Shown here one piece after another: positions 33,764-44,777 of a stretch of DNA of 53,633 nucleotides. Made by a program: the position numbers and the translations under genes. How positions within the stretch are numbered: the first letter of the stretch is position 1; the number at the start of each line of letters is the position of its first letter. The notes below the pieces were generated by a model that saw only the letters and a list, made by a program, of their open reading frames with translations, did not search any database and was not told the origin of the DNA. Source of the stretch: Burkholderia ambifaria (GTDB lineage Bacteria; Pseudomonadota; Gammaproteobacteria; Burkholderiales; Burkholderiaceae); contig NZ_LKPJ01000042.1 of assembly GCF_001443045.1 (NCBI RefSeq), forward strand, positions 283 through 53,915, written 5' to 3'.

Positions 33764-35203
33764 CTAAAGGATCGGTGCGAACAGCCGCGCGACGTGCATC
33801 GCGATGCGCCGCCACGCGGGCGAGTGTCGATACTCGTTCGCATCGACCTCGTAGGCCTGCGCGAAATCGGCGTCGAGCATCGCCTCGACCTCGCCGGCGA
33901 ACGTGCGATCGACGGTCAGCACCATGATTTCGAAGTTCAGCCGGAACGAGCGGTTGTCGAGATTTGCGCTGCCGATCGCGGCCGCGATGCGGTCGATCAG
34001 CACGACTTTCTGGTGCAGGAAGCCGGGCCGGTAGCGGTACACCTTGACGCCTGCGTCGACGAGATCGCGCGCATAGAGTTTGGACGCCTCGAACACGACG
34101 TAGTGATCGCGCCGGCTCGGGATCAGGATGCGCACGTCGACGCCGCGCATCACCGCGAGCTTCAGCGCGGCGATCACCGCTTCGTCGGGCACGAGATACG
34201 GCGTCGTGATCCACACCCGTTCCCGCGCGGCGTTGATCGCTTCGACGAAGAACAGCGAGCCGGTTTCCTGCTTGTCGGCCGGCCCCATCGGCACGGCGAG
34301 GCAATGCATCGCGTCGTCGGGCAGTGCCTCCGGCGGCGCGGCGAGCGGCGGCAGCGTCTGCGTGGCCCAGTGCCAGTCTTCGGCGAACACGTACTGAATG
34401 CTCGCGACCACCGGGCCGCGGATCTCGATATGGGTGTCGCGCCACGGCGACAGGCGCCGGTTCGCGCCGAGGTACTCGACGCCGACGTTGTGTCCGCCGA
34501 CGAACGCGCGATTGCCGTCGACGACGACGATCTTGCGATGGTTGCGGAAGTTGAGCTGGAAGCGATTGACGAACTTGCGGTGGGTCGCGAACGGATGGAC
34601 CTCGACGCCGCCGCGGCGCAGCGTGTCGACGTAGCTGTGCGGCAGGTCGAAGCTGCCGATGCTGTCGTACAGCAGGTAGCAGCGCACGCCGGCTGCCGCG
34701 CGCGCGAGGAGCGCATCGCGCAGCATCTGGCCGAGCGCGTCGTCGCGCACGATGAAGAACTGGACGACCACATAATCGCGCGCGGCGTCGATCGCCGACA
34801 GGATCGCCGAGAAGGTCGCATCGCCGTTTACCAGCGTGCGCACGGCATTGCCGCCGACGAACGGCATCCCGCCGAGCCGCGTGAGCGCGAGCACGGCGGT
34901 CCGGCCGAGCGCGTCGGCGGCCGGCCCGTCGCTTGCGTCCGCATCGAGCCACCGCGCGCGCGGCGTGTGCGTGCGCAACGCTTCCATCTCGTGGCGTCGC
35001 GCGTCGACGTAGCCGGAAAACTTGCTGCGACCGAGGAACAGGTAGGGGATGAGCGTCAGGTACGGCATCGCGGCGAGCGACACGGCCCACGCGATCGCGC
35101 CTTGCGACGTGCGCGTGTTCATGATCGCGTGACACGCCGCGATGATCCCGAGCACATGGATGGCCAGGATCAGGGTGCCGAGATGTAGCCAGTCGAGGGT
35201 CAT
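33764..35203 (-). CDS. cls: Cardiolipin synthase
   Basis: A 479-residue phospholipase D superfamily enzyme. Two N-terminal membrane helices lie at about 7-30 and 38-57 (LHLGTLILAIHVLGIIAACH; AIAWAVSLAAMPYLTLIPYL). The two HKD motifs are NHRKIVVVDGNRAFVGGHN and LHQKVVLIDRIAAAIGSANL. It transfers a phosphatidyl group between two phosphatidylglycerol molecules to form cardiolipin at the inner membrane. Length is typical for ClsA-type enzymes. It is transcribed alone toward the Gpx gene. Confidence 0.94.
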   Translation of the reverse strand: MTLDWLHLGTLILAIHVLGIIAACHAIMNTRTSQGAIAWAVSLAAMPYLTLIPYLFLGRSKFSGYVDARRHEMEALRTHTPRARWLDADASDGPAADALGRTAVLALTRLGGMPFVGGNAVRTLVNGDATFSAILSAIDAARDYVVVQFFIVRDDALGQMLRDALLARAAAGVRCYLLYDSIGSFDLPHSYVDTLRRGGVEVHPFATHRKFVNRFQLNFRNHRKIVVVDGNRAFVGGHNVGVEYLGANRRLSPWRDTHIEIRGPVVASIQYVFAEDWHWATQTLPPLAAPPEALPDDAMHCLAVPMGPADKQETGSLFFVEAINAARERVWITTPYLVPDEAVIAALKLAVMRGVDVRILIPSRRDHYVVFEASKLYARDLVDAGVKVYRYRPGFLHQKVVLIDRIAAAIGSANLDNRSFRLNFEIMVLTVDRTFAGEVEAMLDADFAQAYEVDANEYRHSPAWRRIAMHVARLFAPIL

Positions 35204-35260
35204 AGGCGCGTGACGGACTCCTGAAGTCGTGCGGCGCGACGGCCGCCTACGCGCATCTTA

Positions 35261-35303
35261 CCGAACCGTGCGGGACAGCGGTGTGCCGTACCGCACGGTT
35301 CGG
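35261..35303. repeat. Perfect 13-bp inverted repeat between cls and prmB
   Basis: CCGAACCGTGCGG (35261-35273) pairs with CCGCACGGTTCGG (35291-35303) around a 17-base loop. It lies just downstream of the prmB stop and upstream of cls (both minus strand). It may be a T-less terminator or an operator. Confidence 0.6.
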
Positions 35304-35316
35304 TCGCGGCGCGCCG

Positions 35317-36225
35317 TCAGGCCTTGCGCGGCAGGTCCGACGCCTGGATCAGGAACACGGTGTCGTCGCCCGCGCTGGTGGGCAGCCACGTGAGTTCGAG
35401 GCCGCCGAACGCGGCTTCGACGTGCTCGCGCTCGTTGCCGATCTCGACGACGAGCACGCCGTCGTCATGCAGCCACTTGTGCGCTTGCTCGATGATTCGC
35501 CGCACGATATCCATCCCGTCGTCGCCGCCCGCGAGCGCCATCTCCGGCTCGTGCCGGTACTCGGGCGGGAGGGCCGCCATCGACGTTGCGTTCACGTACG
35601 GCGGGTTCGTCAGGATCACGTCGTAGCGCGCGTCGGGTTGCGTGCGGAACTCGGGCAGCGGCGCGTAGAGGTCACCGCGATGCAGCGTGATCCGATCGTC
35701 GAGGCCGTAGTCGCGCACGTTGATCTCGGCGACTTCGAGTGCCTTGTCGGACAGGTCGACCGCATCGATCTCGGCATTCGGGAACGCGCTGGCCGCGAGG
35801 ATCGCGAGGCAGCCCGAGCCGGTGCACAGCTCGAGCACCGCGCCGACCTGCTCGGGGTCGGCGACATACGGCTGCAGCCCGTCGTCGAGCAGCTCGCCGA
35901 TGAACGAGCGCGGCACGATCACGCGTTCGTCGACGTAGAAGCGGTGCCCGTGCATCCACGCTTCGTGCGTGAGGTAGGCGGCCGGCACGCGTTCCGTCGC
36001 GCGTCGTTCGATCACCGCGAGCACGGCTGCGATTTCATCGGGCAGCAGGCGGGCGTCGAGGAACGGCTCGAGCGTGTCGAGCGGCAGATCGAGCGTGTGC
36101 AGCACGAGGTAGGCGGCTTCGTCGTACGCGTTGTCCGAGCCGTGGCCGAACGCGAGCTTCGCCTTCGAGAAGCGCGTGACCGCATAGCGCAGCAGGTCGC
36201 GAACAGTTGCAAAAGGTGTCGTCAT
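35317..36225 (-). CDS. prmB: Ribosomal protein L3 glutamine methyltransferase
   Basis: A 302-residue SAM-dependent methyltransferase. An N-terminal helical domain is followed by FYVDERVIVPRSFIGELLDD, the segment that separates PrmB from PrmC. The SAM loop is VLELCTGSGCLAI and the catalytic NPPY motif is in DVILTNPPYVNATSM. PrmB methylates a glutamine of ribosomal protein L3. It begins 12 bases after dapE, so it is the last gene of the dapC-dapD-yffB-dapE-prmB cluster. Confidence 0.95.
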   Translation of the reverse strand: MTTPFATVRDLLRYAVTRFSKAKLAFGHGSDNAYDEAAYLVLHTLDLPLDTLEPFLDARLLPDEIAAVLAVIERRATERVPAAYLTHEAWMHGHRFYVDERVIVPRSFIGELLDDGLQPYVADPEQVGAVLELCTGSGCLAILAASAFPNAEIDAVDLSDKALEVAEINVRDYGLDDRITLHRGDLYAPLPEFRTQPDARYDVILTNPPYVNATSMAALPPEYRHEPEMALAGGDDGMDIVRRIIEQAHKWLHDDGVLVVEIGNEREHVEAAFGGLELTWLPTSAGDDTVFLIQASDLPRKA

Positions 36226-36237
36226 GCGAGGGCTCCG

Positions 36238-37377
36238 TCAGGCGATCAGTTGTTCGAGCACGCGGCGGTACACGTTCTTCAGCGGGTCGACGAAGCGCAC
36301 GTCGATGTGCTCGTCGATCTTGTGGATGCTGCCGTTCGGCGGGCCGAACTCGATCACCTGCGGGCAGATACGCGCGATGAAGCGTCCATCGGACGTGCCG
36401 CCCGTCGTCGACAGCTCGGTCGTGAGGCCGGTCTCGGCGCGGATCGCGTTCTCGAGCGCGTTCGACAGGTCGCCGCGCGGCGTGAGGAACGGCAGGCCGC
36501 TCACCGACCACTTCAGCGTGTATTCGAGGCCGTGCTTGTCGAGGATCGCATGCACGCGCGCCTGCAGGCCCTCGACGGTGCTCGCCGTCGAGAAGCGGAA
36601 GTTGAACATCAGGTCCGCGTGGCCGGGGATCACGTTGGTCGCGCCGGTGCCCGCGTGCAGGTTCGACACCTGCCAGGTGGTCGGCGGGAAGTATTCGTTG
36701 CCTTCGTCCCACTGTTCGGCGGCGAGCTCGGCAAGTGCCGGCGCGAGCAGGTGAATCGGGTTCTTCGCGAGGTGCGGGTACGCGATGTGGCCCTGCACGC
36801 CCTTGACGATCAGCTCGCCCGACATCGAACCGCGGCGGCCGTTCTTTACGACGTCGCCGAGCTCCGTGGTCGAGGTCGGCTCGCCGACGATGCAGTAGTC
36901 GAGGCGTTCGCCGCGCGCTTCGAGCAGGTCGACGACCTTCACGGTGCCATCGGTGGCCGGGCCTTCCTCGTCGCTCGTGATCAGGAACGCGATCGCGCCG
37001 CGGTGGCCGGGGTGGGCCGCGACGAATTCCTCGGAGGCGACGACGAACGCCGCGAGCGACGTCTTCATGTCGGCCGCGCCGCGGCCGTACAGCTTGCCGT
37101 CGCGATGCGCGGGGATGAACGGCGGCGAGGTCCACTGCTCGAGCGGGCCGGTCGGTACGACGTCGGTGTGGCCCGCGAATGCGAGCAGCTTGCCGTCGCG
37201 GCCGTCGGTGCCGCGCTTGACGGCCCACAGGTTGGTCACGCCGTGCGACGCGATGGTCTCGCATTCGAAGCCGAGCGCGGCGAGGCGCTCGGTCATGATC
37301 TGCTGGCAATGCTGATCGTCGGGCGTGACGGACGCGCGGGTGATCAGCTGTTCGGTAAGGGCTAGGGTGGCGGACAT
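36238..37377 (-). CDS. dapE: Succinyl-diaminopimelate desuccinylase
   Basis: A 379-residue di-zinc peptidase M20 family enzyme. The start at 37377 gives MSATLALTEQLITRASVTPD; an upstream in-frame start at 37389 is less likely. Zinc-ligand motifs are FAGHTDVVPTG, YGRGAADMKTSLAAFV and the catalytic ITSDEEGPATDGT. It hydrolyses N-succinyl-LL-diaminopimelate to LL-diaminopimelate and succinate, for lysine and peptidoglycan. It lies 90 bases downstream of yffB on the minus strand. Confidence 0.96.
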   Translation of the reverse strand: MSATLALTEQLITRASVTPDDQHCQQIMTERLAALGFECETIASHGVTNLWAVKRGTDGRDGKLLAFAGHTDVVPTGPLEQWTSPPFIPAHRDGKLYGRGAADMKTSLAAFVVASEEFVAAHPGHRGAIAFLITSDEEGPATDGTVKVVDLLEARGERLDYCIVGEPTSTTELGDVVKNGRRGSMSGELIVKGVQGHIAYPHLAKNPIHLLAPALAELAAEQWDEGNEYFPPTTWQVSNLHAGTGATNVIPGHADLMFNFRFSTASTVEGLQARVHAILDKHGLEYTLKWSVSGLPFLTPRGDLSNALENAIRAETGLTTELSTTGGTSDGRFIARICPQVIEFGPPNGSIHKIDEHIDVRFVDPLKNVYRRVLEQLIA

Positions 37378-37467
37378 GGTTCGGACCACTTTCGATAAAA
37401 AATGCCGGCGCGGTGGCCGGCAGCGATGAGACGTCGGGCTGCGCCCACGGGCGCAGCGCAGGCGGCC

Positions 37468-37835
37468 CTAGGCGGCAAACAGCGCCGCGTACTGATCGGC
37501 CACGAAGCCGAGCGATTTCACGCGGCCGTTGACGACGAGCACGGGACGCTTGATGACCGACGGCTTGTGGATCATCAGCGCGACCGCGCCGGATTTCGTT
37601 TCCGCTGCCGCCTTCATGGCGTCGTCCAGGCCGCGCCACGTCGTGCCGCGCTTGTTCACGAGCGCATCGAGCGACACGTCCTTCAGCCAGTCTTCGACGA
37701 GCGGGGCGCTGACGCCGAGCTTCTTGAAGTCGTGGAACTCGAACTCGATGCCATGATCGTCGAGCCACACGCGGGCCTTCTTCACGGTGTCGCAGTTCGG
37801 AATGCCGTAGACGACCACGGTGCGCGGCTTGGCCA

Positions 37836-37836
<1 letters not shown>
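37468..37836 (-). CDS. ArsC/Spx-family protein YffB
   Basis: A 122-residue thioredoxin-fold protein starting MAKPRTVVVYGIPNCDTVKK, with a single Cys15 in the active-site loop. VNKRGTTWRGLDD and MIHKPSVIKRPVLVVNGRVK are the family C-terminal motifs. It resembles YffB rather than a genuine arsenate reductase, because the catalytic arginine and redox partner pattern are not evident. Its ATG shares one base with the dapD stop (TGATG). Residence between dapD and dapE is shared in part by E. coli, where yffB is next to dapE. Its cellular role is unknown. Confidence 0.9.
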
Positions 37837-38663
<827 letters not shown>

Positions 38664-38706
38664 GTTCGTTTTCGCAGGAGATGGATGGAATTGATCGGAT
38701 GGACGA

Positions 38707-39939
38707 TTACCGCGCGAGAGACCGGCAGAAATCGACGATGCGTTGCGCGCCCTCGACGCATTCGGGGGTGCCCGCGACGAGCGCGATCCGGATGAAATCG
38801 CGGCCCGGGTTCGTGCCGTGCGCGTCGCGCGCGAGGTACGAGCCGGGCAGAACCGTCACATTATAGTCGGCGTACAGGCGGCGGGCGAACTCGGTGTCCG
38901 ACAGGCCGGTGCGCGCGACGTTGGCCCACAGGTAGAACGCGGCGTCGGGCAGCTTCACGTCGATCACGTCGGCTAGCATCGGCGTGACCGTGTTGAACTT
39001 CTGCAGATACAGCGCGCGGTTCTCGCGCACGTGTGCCTCGTCGTTCCACGCGGCGATGCTCGCGTGCTGCCAAACCGGCGACAGCGCGGCGCCGTGGTAC
39101 GTGCGGTACAGCAGGAATTTCTTCAGCAGCGCGGCGTCGCCGGCGACGAAACCCGAGCGCATGCCCGGCACGTTCGAGCGCTTCGACAGGCTCGACAGCA
39201 TCACGAGGCGCTCGAAGCCGCGGCCGAGGCGGTGCGCGGCCTCGAGGCCACCGAGCGGCGGCGCTACTTCGTCGAAATAGATTTCGGAGTAGCACTCGTC
39301 GGATGCGATCACGAAACCGTGGCGGTCGGACAGTGCGAACAGTTCGCGCCAGTCGTCGAGCGTCAGCACGGCGCCTGTCGGGTTGCCCGGCGAGCACACG
39401 TACAGCAGCTGGGTGCGCGCCCAGACTTCATCGGGCACGGCCGCATAGTCGCACGCGAAGTTGCGCGCCGGGTCGCTGTTCGCGAAATAGGGTTCGGCAC
39501 CGGCCAGCAGCGCCGCGCCTTCGTAAATTTGATAGAAAGGATTCGGACAGAGTACGATCGCTTTCTTGCCGTCCGCGCGTTCGCGCGCGTCGATCACCGT
39601 CTGCGCGAGCGAGAACAGCGCCTCGCGCGACCCCGACACGGGCAGCACCTGGGTGGCCGGATCGATCGCCGGCAGCCCGTAGCGGCGTTCGAGCCAGTGC
39701 GCGATCGACGTGCGCAGCGCGTCCGAGCCGGCCGTGGCCGGGTACGACGCGAGGCCGTCGAGCGCGGCCACCACGGCGTCGCGGATCAGCGCCGGCGTCG
39801 GGTGCTTGGGCTCGCCGATGCCGAAGCTGATCGGTTTCAGGCCGGAAGCGGGCGTCACGTCCTTGAACAGGGCGCGCAGCTTTTCGAAGGGATAGGGCTG
39901 GAGCGAGTCGAGTCGAGGGTTCACGGGCGAAGCGGCCAT
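38707..39939 (-). CDS. dapC: Succinyldiaminopimelate transaminase
   Basis: A 410-residue fold-type I aminotransferase. It starts [36 protein letters not shown] is the substrate-entry segment, [11 protein letters not shown] and [13 protein letters not shown] are the PLP-contacting motifs, and the PLP Lys lies in [20 protein letters not shown]. It converts N-succinyl-2-amino-6-oxopimelate to N-succinyl-diaminopimelate. It is the first gene of the dap cluster and is divergent from the EamA transporter. Confidence 0.94.
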
Positions 39940-40098
39940 CGCGGCCGGTTGGAGCGAAAGGGGCGGCGCAGGTGCCGCACGGCTGCGAGCGGGCGCCGAC
40001 GGCGCGCGGCTCGCAGCGGACGATTATAGCGTGACGCAATGCGGTCACGGCCCGCCGGAACGGCGGCCGGGCCGGTCGAATAAAGGGTATCGAACCAA

Positions 40099-41040
40099 AT
40101 GAATAACGCGGTACGCGGCAGCCTGCCGACGCTGGCCATCCTGATCGGCGCTTCGGTATGGGGCCTGATCTGGTATCCGCTGCGGATTCTTGCATCGCTC
40201 GGTCTCACCGGTACGCTGGCGAGCGCGCTGACGAGCACGGTCGCGTTCCTGTTCGTGATCGTCGTGCGGCATCGCACGATCGCGACGCTGCGCTGGCACT
40301 GGGTGCTGCCGGGCATCGCGATCACGGCGGGCGTGACCAACCTCGGCTTCGTGTGGGGCACGATCCACGGCGAGGTGCTGCGCGTGATGCTGTTGTTCTA
40401 CCTGACCCCGGCATGGACCGCGATCTACGCGCATTTCCTGCTGCGCGAGCGGCTGACCTGGGCTGGCGCGGGGCTGGCGGCGCTGTCGATCGGCGGCGCG
40501 ATGCTGATGCTGTGGTCGCCGAAGCTCGGCGTGCCGCTGCCGGCCAATCCGGCCGAATGGGCGGGGCTCGCTGCCGGCCTGAGTTTCGCGATGAGCAACG
40601 TGCTCGTGATCAAGGCGAGCCGCGAGTTGCCAGAGATGCGCGCCGAGATGCGCACGGCGACGCTGTTCGGCGGCGCGGCCGTGTTCGGCGCGATCGCGTC
40701 GCTGTTCGAAGGGTGGCCGGTCGCGCCGGCGGGCGGGCAGCTTGGCATGGCCGCACTGATCATCGTGGCGATCGGCGTGACGATGGCCGCGAACAACCTG
40801 CTCGTGCAATACGGGCTTGCGCGCGTGCCGGCGAACCGCGCGTCGATCATCATGCTGTTCGAGATCGTGATCACCGCGCTGTCGGCGTGGGTGTTCGCGA
40901 ACGAGTTGCCGAGCGCGCGCGAGTGGGCGGGCGGCGCGTGCATCGTGCTGGCGACGCTGCTGTCGAGCCGGGTCCATCGTGCCGCGCCGGCACCGGGCAA
41001 ACCCGGCGGCGGGCGGGACGGCGCACGCGCGATGGTATGA
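40099..41040 (+). CDS. EamA/DMT superfamily transporter
   Basis: A 313-residue protein with about ten hydrophobic helices in two homologous halves. Segments include LAILIGASVWGLIWYPLRIL at the N-terminus, FYLTPAWTAIYAHFLLRERL in the first half and a matching IIMLFEIVITALSAWVFANE in the second. This is the drug/metabolite exporter architecture, with the substrate not predictable. It is divergent from dapC, so a role in export of a related metabolite is possible but speculative. Confidence 0.9.
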   Translation: MNNAVRGSLPTLAILIGASVWGLIWYPLRILASLGLTGTLASALTSTVAFLFVIVVRHRTIATLRWHWVLPGIAITAGVTNLGFVWGTIHGEVLRVMLLFYLTPAWTAIYAHFLLRERLTWAGAGLAALSIGGAMLMLWSPKLGVPLPANPAEWAGLAAGLSFAMSNVLVIKASRELPEMRAEMRTATLFGGAAVFGAIASLFEGWPVAPAGGQLGMAALIIVAIGVTMAANNLLVQYGLARVPANRASIIMLFEIVITALSAWVFANELPSAREWAGGACIVLATLLSSRVHRAAPAPGKPGGGRDGARAMV

Positions 41041-41179
41041 TGGAAGCCGTTTGCGGGGCCCAACGCTGTATGCGCACGGCCCCGCTTTTGAATTCCGGGG
41101 CGCATCGCGCGCATGGGCCGTCCGGCCTCGCGCGTCGCGGCCCCGTCCGTTTCACACCTTCTTCACATCCGATACCGCC

Positions 41180-44100
41180 GTGCGTCTGAGCTCGATCAAA
41201 CTCGCTGGCTTCAAATCCTTTGTCGATCCCACGCATTTCCAGGTTCCGGGCCAGCTTGTCGGCGTGGTGGGCCCGAACGGGTGCGGCAAGTCCAACATCA
41301 TCGATGCCGTGCGCTGGGTGCTCGGCGAGTCGCGCGCGTCCGAGCTGCGCGGCGAGTCGATGCAGGACGTGATCTTCAACGGCTCGACCGCCCGCAAGCC
41401 CGGCAGCCGGGCCAGCGTGGAACTGATCTTCGACAACTCCGACGGCCGCGCGGCCGGGCAGTGGGGCCAGTACGGCGAGATCGCCGTGAAGCGCGTGCTG
41501 ACGCGCGACGGCACGTCGAGCTACTACATCAACAACCTGCCGGCACGCCGCCGCGACATCCAGGACATCTTCCTCGGCACGGGCCTCGGGCCGCGTGCGT
41601 ACGCGATCATCGGGCAGGGCATGATCGCGCGCATCATCGAGGCGAAGCCGGAAGAGCTGCGCGTGTTCCTCGAAGAAGCCGCGGGCGTGTCGAAGTACAA
41701 GGAACGCCGTCGCGAGACCGAGAACCGCCTGCACGATACGCGCGAGAACCTGACGCGCGTCGAGGACATCGTCCGCGAGCTCGGCGCGAACCTCGAGAAG
41801 CTCGAGGCGCAGGCCGTCGTGGCCACCAAGTACAAGGAACTCGTCGCCGACGGCGAGGAGAAGCAGCGCTTGTTGTGGCTGCTGCGCAAGAACGAGGCCG
41901 CGGGCGAGCAGCAGAAGCAGCAGCGTGCGATCGAGCAGGCGCAGATCGACCTCGAGGCGCAGATGGCGAAGCTGCGCGAGGTCGAGTCGCAGCTCGAGAC
42001 GCTGCGGGTCGCGCATTACTCGGCGAGCGACGCGATGCAGGGCGCGCAGGGCGCGCTCTATGAAGCGAACGCCGAAGTGAGTCGCCTCGAGGCCGAGATC
42101 AAGTTCATCGTCGAATCGCGCAACCGCGTGCAGGCGCAGATCGCCGCGTTGAACGCACAGCGCGAGCAATGGCGCGCGCAGGCCGAGAAGGCGCAGGACG
42201 AGCTCGAGGAAGCCGAAGAGGCGCGCGCGATGGCCGACGAGAAGGCCGCGCTCGCGGAAGACAACGCAGCCGCGAAGCACGACGCGCTGCCGGCGCTCGA
42301 GGCGAAATGGCGCGATGTGCAGGCGCAGCTCAACGATGAGCGCGCGCGGATCGCGCAGACCGAACAGTCGCTGAAGCTCGAGGCCGCGCACCAGCGCAAT
42401 GCCGACCAGCAGCTCCAGCAGCTCCAGCAGCGTCATGAGCGCCTGAAGTCCGAGGCGGGCGGGCTCGACGCACCAGATGAAGCGCAGCTCGAAGAGTTGC
42501 GCATGCAGCTCGCCGAGCAGGAAGAGATTCTCGCCGAAGCACAGGCACGCCTTGCCGATGCGCAGGAAGCGCTGCCGCGCCTCGATGGCGAACGCCGTGC
42601 CGCGCAGGAGCGCGTGCAGGCCGAAAGCGCGCAGATCCACCAGCTCGAGGCACGGCTCGCCGCACTCAAGCAGCTGCAGGAGAACGTGCAGACCGAAGGC
42701 AAGATCCAGCCGTGGCTCGACAAGCACGAGCTCGGCGCGCTGCCGCGCCTGTGGAAGAAGCTGCATGTCGAAGCGGGCTGGGAAGCGGCGCTCGAGGCCG
42801 TGCTGCGCGAGCGGCTCGCCGCACTCGAAGTGTCGAATCTCGACTGGGTGAAGGCGTTCGCGACCGATGCGCCGCCCGCGAAGCTCGCGTTCTATGCGCC
42901 GCCCGCGGCCGGTGAGCCGCCTGCCGCCGTGGCCGGGCTGCGCCCGGTGCTGTCGCTCGTGCGCATCGACGATGCGGGCATCCGTGCGGTGCTGAACGAC
43001 TGGCTCGGCAACGTGTACGTCGCCGACGACATCGCGCAGGCGCTCGCGATGCGCGCGCAGCTGCCGGCAGGCGGTGCGTTCGTCGTGAAGGCCGGCCACA
43101 TCGTTACGCGTGTCGGCGTGCAACTGTACGCGGCCGACTCGGAGCAGGCCGGGATGCTGGCCCGCCAGCAGGAGATCGAGAACCTGACGCGCCAGGTGCG
43201 TGCGCAGGCGCTGCTCGCCGACGAGGCCCGCACGGCCGCGGTGCGGGCGGAAGCCGCCCACACGCAGGCCGCGCAGGCGCTCGGCGACGTGCGCGCGCAG
43301 GCCGAACGCGCGACGCAGCGCGTGCACGCGCTGCAGATGGACGTGCTGAAGCTCGCGCAGGCACATGAACGCTACACGCAGCGCAGCACGCAGATCCGCG
43401 AGGAACTCGAGGAAATCGGTGCGCAGATCGACGAGCAGCGTGCACTGCGTGCGGAGTCGGAAGCGAACTTCGAGCGCTTCGACGGCGAACTCGCGGAACT
43501 GCAGGCGCGCTTCGAGGACAACCAGCTCGCGTTCGAAGCGCTCGACGAATCGCTGACGCAGGCGCGCCAGGAAGCGCGCGACCTCGAGCGTGGCGCGAAC
43601 GACGCGCGCTTCGCCGCGCGCAACGCCGTCACGCGGATCGATGAGCTCAAGCGCAGCATCCAGGTCGCGCACGAGCAGAGCGAGCGCGTCGCCGCGTCGC
43701 TGGAAGACGCGCGTGCCGAACTCGAAACGATCAACGAGCAGACCGCGCACACGGGCCTGCAGGATGCGCTCGAAATCCGCGCGGTGAAGGAAGAGGCGCT
43801 GCAGGCCGCACGGATCGAACTCGACGACCTGACCGCGAAGCTGCGCGCATCGGACGAGCAGCGTCTCGTCGCCGAGCGTTCGCTGCAGCCGCTGCGCGAC
43901 CGCATCACCGAGCTGCAGCTGAAGGAGCAGGCCGCGCGCCTGTCCGTCGAGCAGTTTGCCGAGCAGCTCACGGCGGCCGAGGTCGACGAGGAAGCGCTGC
44001 GCGAGAAGCTGACGCCGGACCTGAAACCGTCGTACCTGCAGGGCGAGGTCACGCGCCTGAACAACGCGATCAACGCGCTGGGCCCGGTGAACATGGCCGC

Positions 44101-44692
44101 GCTCGACGAGCTGAAGGCCGCGAGCGAGCGCAAGGTGTTCCTCGATGCGCAGTCGGCCGACCTGACCGACGCGATCACGACGCTCGAGGACGCGATCCAC
44201 AAGATCGATCAGGAAACCCGCACGTTGCTGCAGGGCACCTTCGACGAGGTCAACCGTCACTTCAGCGATCTGTTCCCGCGCCTGTTCGGCGGCGGTCAGG
44301 CGAAGCTGATCATGACGGGCGACGAGATCCTCGATGCGGGCGTGCAGGTGATGGCGCAGCCGCCGGGCAAGAAGAACGCGACCATCCACCTGCTGTCGGG
44401 TGGCGAGAAGGCACTGACCGCCACCGCACTGGTGTTCGCGATGTTCCAGCTGAATCCGGCACCGTTCTGTCTGCTCGACGAGGTCGACGCGCCGCTCGAC
44501 GACGCGAACACCGAGCGTTTCGCGAATCTCGTGCGCGCGATGTCCGACAAGACGCAGTTCCTCTTCATCTCGCACAACAAGATCGCGATGGAGATGGCGC
44601 AGCAACTGATCGGCGTGACGATGCAGGAGCAGGGCGTGTCGCGGATCGTGGCGGTGGACATGGAAACCGCCGCGGGTTTTGCCCAGAATTGA
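41180..44692 (+). CDS. smc: Chromosome segregation ATPase SMC
   Basis: A 1170-residue SMC protein starting at GTG 41180 (read MRLSSIKLAGFKSFVDPTHF); longer in-frame starts from 40979 add unrelated residues. Walker A is GPNGCGKSN at 31-39. Two long coiled coils flank a hinge around residues 510-670. The C-terminal head has signature LLSGGEKALTATALVFAMF and Walker B FCLLDEVDAPLDDAN. SMC dimers with ScpAB condense and segregate the chromosome. The following zipA and ligA genes are its usual neighbours. Long antisense open frames here are base-composition shadows. Confidence 0.97.
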   Translation: MRLSSIKLAGFKSFVDPTHFQVPGQLVGVVGPNGCGKSNIIDAVRWVLGESRASELRGESMQDVIFNGSTARKPGSRASVELIFDNSDGRAAGQWGQYGEIAVKRVLTRDGTSSYYINNLPARRRDIQDIFLGTGLGPRAYAIIGQGMIARIIEAKPEELRVFLEEAAGVSKYKERRRETENRLHDTRENLTRVEDIVRELGANLEKLEAQAVVATKYKELVADGEEKQRLLWLLRKNEAAGEQQKQQRAIEQAQIDLEAQMAKLREVESQLETLRVAHYSASDAMQGAQGALYEANAEVSRLEAEIKFIVESRNRVQAQIAALNAQREQWRAQAEKAQDELEEAEEARAMADEKAALAEDNAAAKHDALPALEAKWRDVQAQLNDERARIAQTEQSLKLEAAHQRNADQQLQQLQQRHERLKSEAGGLDAPDEAQLEELRMQLAEQEEILAEAQARLADAQEALPRLDGERRAAQERVQAESAQIHQLEARLAALKQLQENVQTEGKIQPWLDKHELGALPRLWKKLHVEAGWEAALEAVLRERLAALEVSNLDWVKAFATDAPPAKLAFYAPPAAGEPPAAVAGLRPVLSLVRIDDAGIRAVLNDWLGNVYVADDIAQALAMRAQLPAGGAFVVKAGHIVTRVGVQLYAADSEQAGMLARQQEIENLTRQVRAQALLADEARTAAVRAEAAHTQAAQALGDVRAQAERATQRVHALQMDVLKLAQAHERYTQRSTQIREELEEIGAQIDEQRALRAESEANFERFDGELAELQARFEDNQLAFEALDESLTQARQEARDLERGANDARFAARNAVTRIDELKRSIQVAHEQSERVAASLEDARAELETINEQTAHTGLQDALEIRAVKEEALQAARIELDDLTAKLRASDEQRLVAERSLQPLRDRITELQLKEQAARLSVEQFAEQLTAAEVDEEALREKLTPDLKPSYLQGEVTRLNNAINALGPVNMAALDELKAASERKVFLDAQSADLTDAITTLEDAIHKIDQETRTLLQGTFDEVNRHFSDLFPRLFGGGQAKLIMTGDEILDAGVQVMAQPPGKKNATIHLLSGGEKALTATALVFAMFQLNPAPFCLLDEVDAPLDDANTERFANLVRAMSDKTQFLFISHNKIAMEMAQQLIGVTMQEQGVSRIVAVDMETAAGFAQN

Positions 44693-44777
44693 CGTTTGAA
44701 GAAACCGGACCGCGTTCGCGCGGCGCATGGGCGCCCGTTCGCGAGTCCGACGAAAAAGAATTGCTGATGGAGCGTGC

